Source: CBDHHC01 sp050633205 (lineage in GTDB: Bacteria > Pseudomonadota > Alphaproteobacteria > Rhizobiales > CBDHHC01). From it: DNA of 17,511 bases. Each line of letters opens with the position of its first letter. Positions within the stretch are counted from its first letter, which is position 1. The translations under genes and the position numbers were made by a program. The stretch lies in assembly GCA_050633205.1 (NCBI GenBank), contig JBOEGA010000213.1, forward strand, positions 1 through 17,511, in the 5' to 3' direction. A model generated the notes under the pieces. The model worked only from the letters and a program-made list of their open reading frames with translations, was not told the DNA's origin and did not search any database. Of the stretch, positions 14,939 through 17,511 are shown piece by piece.

Positions 14939-15832
14939 GTGTCTATTGATATTTTTGATCGTGATCTTTTATCTGCCAAAAGGTGTCGGTTTGCCGGCAG
15001 CGCAGAAGACTATGATTTTCTGTTAAAGCGGGTTGCGGAGGATATTGCAGACAGGCTCAGTGCTGTTACCCGAAAATTTTCCCATGCTCTGGAGGTTGGC
15101 GCACATCATGGTGTGGTTGGCAGATTGTTGATGCAGGGGCAGATTATTGATGAGCTTACTTCAATGGAGGAGTGTCCGGCTCTGCTAAACAAATGTGCCG
15201 GCACAAAAATTCAGGGTGACCCTGAAAATCTTCCCTTCGAAAGTGGTGCCTTTGATCTTGTTATTTCCGCTCTAAGTCTGCATTTTGTGAATGACCTGCC
15301 GGGTGCTCTGTTGCAGATCAGGCGGGTTCTCAGGCCGGACGGGTTGTTTATTGGAGTTATGCCGGGCGGGCGGACTTTATTTGAATTGAGGGAATCTTTT
15401 GCTGTTGCCGAGGAAGAGATCGAAGGTGGTGTCAGTCCACGTGTGGCTCCTTTTGTTGATGTGAGGGACGGAGGGGCGTTGCTGCAGCGGACCGGGTTTG
15501 CCTTGCCGGTTTCTGATCTGGATGTGGTTCAGGTGTCTTATGAAACGCCATTTCATTTAATGAGGGAACTGCAAAGAATGGGGGGAAGTAATATTCTGCG
15601 TTCAAGAAGCAGGAAGCCCTTGCGTCGTTCTACGATGATGAGGATGGTGGAGGTCTATCAGCAGCGGTTTGAGGGAGCAGACGGGCGTATTCCGGCTACC
15701 TTCGAGCTGCTCAATCTTGCAGGCTGGAGTCCGCATGAGAGCCAGCAGAAACCATTGCAGCCAGGTACAGCCAAGACCCGATTGGCGGATGCTCTTGGAG
15801 TTGAAGAGTTCCCTACCGGAGAGAAGCCCTGA
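14939..15832 (+). CDS. NDUFAF5/BioC-like SAM-dependent methyltransferase-fold protein
   Basis: From the GTG at 14939 the product has 297 residues and starts VSIDIFDRDLLSAKRCRFAG (the V read as Met), matching the FDR-LL-R-R-A head of the alphaproteobacterial NDUFAF5-like family. A class I methyltransferase fold follows: motif I LEVGAHHGVVGR, acidic SMEECP, GDPENLPFESGAFDLVISALSLHFVNDLPGALLQIRRVL in consecutive pieces, and VMPGGRTLFELRESF. Near the end is GWSPHESQQKPLQPG, also seen in this family. Human NDUFAF5 hydroxylates an arginine of the NDUFS7 subunit of complex I; bacterial members are often named BioC-like, but the role here is inferred. Motif I reads GAHHG, not GxGxG, which would suit a non-methylating SAM protein. 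It is divergent from comF. Confidence 0.85.
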   Translation: MSIDIFDRDLLSAKRCRFAGSAEDYDFLLKRVAEDIADRLSAVTRKFSHALEVGAHHGVVGRLLMQGQIIDELTSMEECPALLNKCAGTKIQGDPENLPFESGAFDLVISALSLHFVNDLPGALLQIRRVLRPDGLFIGVMPGGRTLFELRESFAVAEEEIEGGVSPRVAPFVDVRDGGALLQRTGFALPVSDLDVVQVSYETPFHLMRELQRMGGSNILRSRSRKPLRRSTMMRMVEVYQQRFEGADGRIPATFELLNLAGWSPHESQQKPLQPGTAKTRLADALGVEEFPTGEKP

Positions 15833-16011
15833 TAATTGTTTCAGATCTGTTGTTCTGACTCTGGTTCATTGCTTCCACGACTGTATAGGCGCAGAAAAAA
15901 ATTGCAAAATGTACACCAACAAAAATGATGACTTTGTTCAGCATTACCCATTCCCCACATTGCTAAACTGTATCCAGGTTCTTTATAGCTGAAAATATAT
16001 AGTATTGAGTT

Positions 16012-16036
16012 AAGCCCGGGCGGGTTTGTGTTTTTT
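16012..16036 (+). terminator. Probable Rho-independent terminator after the methyltransferase
   Basis: AAGCCC (16012-16017) pairs with GGGTTT (16022-16027) over a GGGC loop, six pairs with one G-T, followed by GTGTTTTTTCC. It lies 180 bases after the methyltransferase stop and just before the thioesterase promoter region, insulating the two. Nothing gene-like is seen in the preceding 180 bases. Confidence 0.5.
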
Positions 16037-16042
16037 CCTATA

Positions 16043-16075
16043 TTGACAAAACGGATTTATGATATACCGTTCGGT
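16043..16075 (+). promoter_or_regulatory. Thioesterase promoter region with a TetR-like operator
   Basis: A consensus -35 TTGACA (16043-16048) is followed by the palindrome ACCGTTCGGT (16066-16075), placed where the -10 would lie; no good TATAAT is present at ideal spacing (TACCGT at 16 bases, TATACC at 14). Palindromes of the ACCG-N2-CGGT kind are common operators of TetR-family repressors in Proteobacteria. A repressor bound here would block the thioesterase gene that starts 46 bases further on. The regulator is not in the window. Confidence 0.5.
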
Positions 16076-16121
16076 TCAAAACGATCAAAAGAAATAAAAT
16101 CGGGGAAGCAAGGAGTTATAA

Positions 16122-16532
16122 ATGACCACTATCGATGCACTTAATGAAATGGCTAAGGGGTATCTTCCTGATCATCTCGGGATTGAATTTACTGAATATG
16201 AGGGTGTGCATCTGGCGGGGCGAATGGTTGTAAAAAAGAACCTGATGGCCCCTAACGGTTTTCTGCATGGCGGCAGTGTTGTGGCCTTTGCTGATACGCT
16301 GGCCGGTATTGCCTGTGTTAATAATCTGCCTGAAGGTGCCGCAGGGTTTACTACGGTAGAGCTGAAAACAAATTTTCTTGGAACTGCCCGTGAAGGAACT
16401 GTGTGTGGAACTGCCAAACCCTTGCATATGGGAAGCACTACACAGGTCTGGGATGTGGAGATATACCGGGAAGCTGACAAGAAAGTTATTGCCCAGTTTC
16501 GTTGTACCCAGATGATTCTGATGCCGAGATAG
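16122..16532 (+). CDS. PaaI/YdiI-type hotdog-fold acyl-CoA thioesterase
   Basis: The 136-residue protein fits the PaaI-like thioesterase family, which hydrolyses CoA thioesters of aromatic or other acyl groups as a tetramer in the cytoplasm. Visible marks are LGIEFTEYEGVHLAGRM (19-35), the signature NGFLHGGSVVAFADTLAG (45-62) with the HGG turn and Asp58, and TTVELKTNFLGTAREG (77-92). The substrate cannot be told from sequence. The ATG has an excellent ribosome site (AAGGAG, seven bases away). A TetR-like palindrome lies on its promoter, so induction by an acyl or aromatic compound is an attractive inference. It appears to be a single-gene unit between a terminator and a long hairpin. Confidence 0.9.
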   Translation: MTTIDALNEMAKGYLPDHLGIEFTEYEGVHLAGRMVVKKNLMAPNGFLHGGSVVAFADTLAGIACVNNLPEGAAGFTTVELKTNFLGTAREGTVCGTAKPLHMGSTTQVWDVEIYREADKKVIAQFRCTQMILMPR

Positions 16533-16581
16533 TACAGAGCTTTTTTTAGTCTGCCTGCTATTGATGGTATTATTAAGTGAT

Positions 16582-16630
16582 TTCCGGAGCTTTCAGATGT
16601 TGATTAATTTCAAATCTTTCAGCTCCGGAA
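16582..16630. repeat. 49-base hairpin with a perfect 10-pair base
   Basis: TTCCGGAGCT (16582-16591) and AGCTCCGGAA (16621-16630) are perfect inverted copies. Inside, a symmetric TTC/TTC internal loop is followed by AGAT with ATCT and TTGA with TCAA around a TTAATT loop. It lies between the convergent thioesterase and membrane-protein genes. No T run follows on either strand. A further GGAGC/GCTCC pair lies just after it (near 16643-16660). It may be a bidirectional transcript end or a REP-like unit. Confidence 0.6.
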
Positions 16631-16674
16631 TAGAGCAAATCAGGAGCCTGGCTCTGCTCCATAGATTCCTGCAG

Positions 16675-17019
16675 TTAGCGTTTACCGCGAAAGAGCAGCA
16701 AAACCCACCAGACAAATATTGTTGAAGCGACCAGAATTGCCATTCTCATGGGCAAGCCTCTCTCGAGAATGCCTGATCTGAACAGGAAGCGGCTGGCAAA
16801 TATTGCCAGTGCAACACCACCGGCTACCGATAGTAATAAATGTATGAATTGCCCAAACAGCGATCCGCCACTTCTGGATGGTCTTGTCTGTTGGGGCTGA
16901 TGGTAGATCTGTTGTTGTTGTGGTTTTGATTTTCCTGAAAACAGGTTCAGGATAAATGCAGTCAGAACTCCACCTATAACAGTGATTATCAGTTCATTTG
17001 CAAATGGTTCGAAATTCAT
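16675..17019 (-). CDS. Unrecognised small membrane protein, three predicted TM segments
   Basis: I do not recognise a family. From the ATG at 17019 the product has 114 residues. Hydrophobic segments lie at about 10-27 (LIITVIGGVLTAFILNLF), 55-78 (FIHLLLSVAGGVALAIF and flanks) and 90-109 (AILVASTIFVWWVLLLF). Between the first and second is a Gln/Pro/Ser/Arg-rich linker (KSKPQQQQIYHQPQQTRPSR), and the end is basic (FRGKR). The frame extends to an ATG at 17046, but GGGAGGG stands five bases before the 17019 ATG, which decides the start. It is divergent from a lytic transglycosylase lipoprotein and convergent with the thioesterase. A cell-envelope role is only a guess from hydrophobicity and neighbour. 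Confidence 0.75.
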   Translation of the reverse strand: MNFEPFANELIITVIGGVLTAFILNLFSGKSKPQQQQIYHQPQQTRPSRSGGSLFGQFIHLLLSVAGGVALAIFASRFLFRSGILERGLPMRMAILVASTIFVWWVLLLFRGKR

Positions 17020-17024
17020 TTTTA

Positions 17025-17031
17025 CCCTCCC
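17025..17031 (-). promoter_or_regulatory. Strong ribosome binding site of the small membrane protein
   Basis: GGGAGGG on the minus strand lies five bases from the ATG at 17019. It shows that translation begins there and not at the in-frame ATG at 17046, which has no such site. Confidence 0.65.
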
Positions 17032-17218
17032 TGTGATGTCAGCCATTTAACTTACATCATCAATTTGTGACATGAATACACTAGTTTCAGGCTGGTGGTC
17101 TAAAAAATGATGGTAGAACTTAATTTTTATTAACTATAGGGTTGCCTTATCTCAGACAAATTTACAGCATACCAGCCTAACCTACTAGAGTAATTAACTG
17201 ATTCGTTTTGAGAGTAGG

Positions 17219-17250
17219 ATGTAGAACAGCCGATTCTACGTTTTCTATTT
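17219..17250 (+). terminator. Terminator-like hairpin before the transglycosylase gene
   Basis: ATGTAGAA (17219-17226) pairs with TTCTACGT (17234-17241), eight pairs including one G-T, with a CAGCCGA loop and a TTTCTATTT tail. No plus-strand gene lies immediately upstream, so it would act as a leader attenuator or end a short transcript. A TATAGT box on the minus strand, at about 17135-17140, may belong to the membrane-protein promoter but has no well-spaced -35. Confidence 0.3.
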
Positions 17251-17297
17251 AGTATGGCGCGTTCCTGACAACAGCTTTAACCCCAAGGAGGCGTAAG

Positions 17298-17511
17298 GTG
17301 ATTAAGCGGTTGCATTGGGTCATTGTGCCATGTCTGGCTTTTTTGTCTGCATGTCAAGCGACACATATGTCTGGCGATGTTCCAATGAGTTTGACAGCTC
17401 AAGAAGCATTTGACCACGATGGTGGTGGCAGTTCTAATAGTGGATTATTCTCAGCGCTAATTCAGCAGGAAAGTGGTGGAAGAAACCGTGTGGTAAGTCA
17501 CGCAGGTGCCG
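17298..17511 (+). CDS. Lytic transglycosylase lipoprotein, N-terminal part (runs off the window)
   Basis: The first 71 residues are present. They begin with a lipoprotein signal peptide: basic MIKR, a hydrophobic core, and lipobox LSAC with Cys19, so the mature protein should be lipid-anchored. A short Gly/Ser-rich spacer follows, then LFSALIQQESGGRNRVVSHAGA, which matches the start of the SLT domain with the catalytic glutamate as Glu58 in QQESGG. Such enzymes cleave the MurNAc-GlcNAc bond of peptidoglycan and leave 1,6-anhydro ends. The GTG start at 17298 is supported by AAGGAGG six bases upstream. The SLT domain begins soon after the lipobox, suggesting a compact enzyme; alternatives such as a type IV secretion VirB1-like protein need the missing part. 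Confidence 0.85.
   Translation, partial: MIKRLHWVIVPCLAFLSACQATHMSGDVPMSLTAQEAFDHDGGGSSNSGLFSALIQQESGGRNRVVSHAGA

Overview
The window looks like chromosomal DNA of a moderately AT-rich alphaproteobacterium. The evidence is the clustering of families typical of that class: a HemY-type TPR protein with the alphaproteobacterial C-terminal signature, the DUF4167 RNA-binding-like protein, the run lysC-ptsP-prfA-prmC beside a divergent ubiG, and the chain comF-grxC-nitrilase-DUF1178 with a divergent NDUFAF5-like methyltransferase. The order resembles Rhodospirillales-type genomes, but the sequence alone does not fix a genus. No insertion sequence, prophage, tRNA, rRNA, CRISPR array or defence island was seen. 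This is a housekeeping region.

Layout. Bases 1-1230 (+) are the 3' part of a HemY-like gene, ending in a hairpin terminator. A large flavin/iron-sulfur oxidoreductase (1244-4189, -) converges on it and resembles the YdiJ family. A 394-base gap follows, then the DUF4167 gene (4584-5180, -). A 452-base gap with several inverted repeats comes next, then prmC, prfA, ptsP and lysC, all on the minus strand (5633-11432). A 281-base divergent control region separates lysC from ubiG (11714-12466, +). Next come DUF1178, a nitrilase-family amidase, grxC and comF, all on the minus strand (12475-14864). The NDUFAF5-like methyltransferase (14939-15832, +) is divergent from comF. A PaaI-type thioesterase (16122-16532, +) follows, with a TetR-like palindrome over its promoter. 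A small membrane protein (16675-17019, -) converges on the thioesterase. At the right edge is the start of a lipoprotein lytic transglycosylase (17298 onward, +).

Functional links. PrfA (release factor 1) is the substrate of PrmC, which methylates its GGQ glutamine, and the two genes are adjacent with 21 bases between them. PtsP is the first phosphotransferase of the nitrogen PTS. LysC opens the aspartate amino-acid pathway. UbiG makes ubiquinone, the NDUFAF5-like enzyme is linked to complex I maturation, HemY to haem synthesis, and the YdiJ-like enzyme probably feeds electrons from a 2-hydroxyacid into the respiratory chain, so respiration is a loose theme.

No new multi-gene system is evident. 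The parts most worth a second look are non-coding: the structured prmC/DUF4167 gap, the palindrome before the thioesterase, and a 49-base hairpin after it. The small membrane protein next to the transglycosylase is also unrecognised.
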